Shown: in pieces, positions 63,766 to 64,000 of the stretch
Numbering within the stretch: the stretch's first letter is position 1
Layout: each line of letters begins with the position of its first letter
Assembly: GCF_004354365.1 (NCBI RefSeq)
Contig: NZ_SJCY01000004.1
Span: 310,001-374,000, forward strand
Length of the DNA stretch: 64,000 bases
Origin: Pedobacter changchengzhani
GTDB lineage: Bacteria; Bacteroidota; Bacteroidia; Sphingobacteriales; Sphingobacteriaceae
Direction: 5' to 3'
The notes under the pieces: model-generated
Told to the model about the DNA's origin: nothing
Database searches by the model: none
What the model saw: only the letters and a program-made list of their open reading frames with translations
Position numbers and translations under genes: made by a program

Positions 63766-63796
63766 CAAATGTAGTAAAAAGCCCCTAATTTGCAAA
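63766..63796 (-). promoter_or_regulatory. Promoter of lat
   Basis: The minus strand has TTTG (63796-63793), a 19-base spacer and TACATTTG (63773-63766), a full Bacteroidota promoter. It overlaps a terminator-like hairpin. Confidence 0.75.
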
Positions 63797-63810
63797 TTTA
63801 GGCACTTTTT
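63776..63810. terminator. Terminator-like hairpin overlapping the lat promoter
   Basis: AAAAAGCCCCTAA and TTTAGGCACTTTTT pair with two mismatches around TTTGCAAA. It has A and T runs on both sides, so it could stop transcripts arriving from either direction. The remaining sequence to 64000 shows nothing recognisable. Confidence 0.5.
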
Positions 63811-64000
63811 GAAGATTATTTAAAAAATAGGTTTAAACAGTTTAAAGTATGTTTTTGGTTAAAATCGTTAGTTTTGAGCATAAAATGTTGAAAACTTTTT
63901 ATGCTTACAGAGTAGTTTGAGGTGGTAAACTTAGCTGTAAACACCGAAAAAATGTAAAAAATGCGTTTAAATAAAATGGGGTCGTAGGTTTAAATCGCCT

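Overview
The window looks like a chromosomal segment of a Bacteroidota bacterium of the Sphingobacteriaceae type, most likely Pedobacter or a close relative. This rests on low GC content, promoters of the Bacteroidota form (TTTG, a 17-22 base spacer, then TAnnTTTG), a short primary sigma factor without region 1.1, bacillithiol synthesis, and many families typical of the phylum (DUF4294, DUF4783, DUF4838, DUF4173). The genus is an inference. No rRNA, CRISPR array, prophage or intact transposase was seen; there is one tRNA.

Layout. 0-3.5 kb: holA, a DUF2383 protein, a small secreted protein and a 2,3-diketogulonate reductase-like enzyme. 3.6-8.5 kb: an AraC regulator divergent from a TolC/HlyD/MFS tripartite pump, with a Fur-box-like palindrome between them. 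8.6-11.5 kb: EVE protein, secreted protein, cation/proton antiporter, hotdog thioesterase. 11.7-16.6 kb: tRNA-Leu, tig-clpP-clpX and AMP nucleosidase. 16.8-22 kb: gap, the primary sigma factor, a DUF2975/HTH pair and sucC. 22.2-25.2 kb: a minus-strand operon of a winged-helix regulator and membrane proteins, including a 39-residue protein, with a duplicated operator-like dyad. 25.6-32.2 kb: ABC ATPase, two odd truncated or degenerate proteins, S41 protease, dprA, cystathionine beta-synthase. 32.3-36.7 kb: HMG-CoA lyase, NDH-2, a lipoprotein and gpmI. 36.9-41.3 kb: DUF4783, nadC, plsY, M48 lipoprotein and pabB. 41.4-44.6 kb is the accessory region: a collagen-like secreted protein, the 3' end of a group II intron, and two cassette-like modules bounded by CGCTAAC/GTTAGCG repeats. 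44.8-53.6 kb: purA, a Fur-family regulator, the long RelA/SpoT enzyme, DUF4294, glutathione peroxidase-bshB1, and a glutaryl-CoA-dehydrogenase-like enzyme. 54.0-62.1 kb: a five-gene operon that looks like an exopolysaccharide synthase and secretion system. 62.4-63.7 kb: lysine 6-transaminase.

The two most notable systems are the operon at 54002-62112 and the cassette modules at 43110-44571. The operon combines a PgaC-like GT2 synthase, a PgaA-like TPR plus outer-membrane barrel protein, a DUF4838 lipoprotein, a DUF1573 lipoprotein and a membrane-anchored HEAT-repeat protein. In the cassette region, one boundary repeat is abutted directly by the 3' end of the group II intron, whose domain V carries the CGC triad seen in group IIC introns.

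Intergenic DNA is unusually rich in short-period repeats. Arrays with a strict 7-base period (CTCANNN; CTTTNNN) occur at several loci in both orientations, alongside dispersed inverted repeats and a 91-100 base tandem repeat between fur and the RelA/SpoT gene. Several genes (holA, tolC homolog, ABC ATPase, cystathionine beta-synthase, pabB) have the -7 element only 4-8 bases before the start codon, which implies leaderless or nearly leaderless mRNAs.
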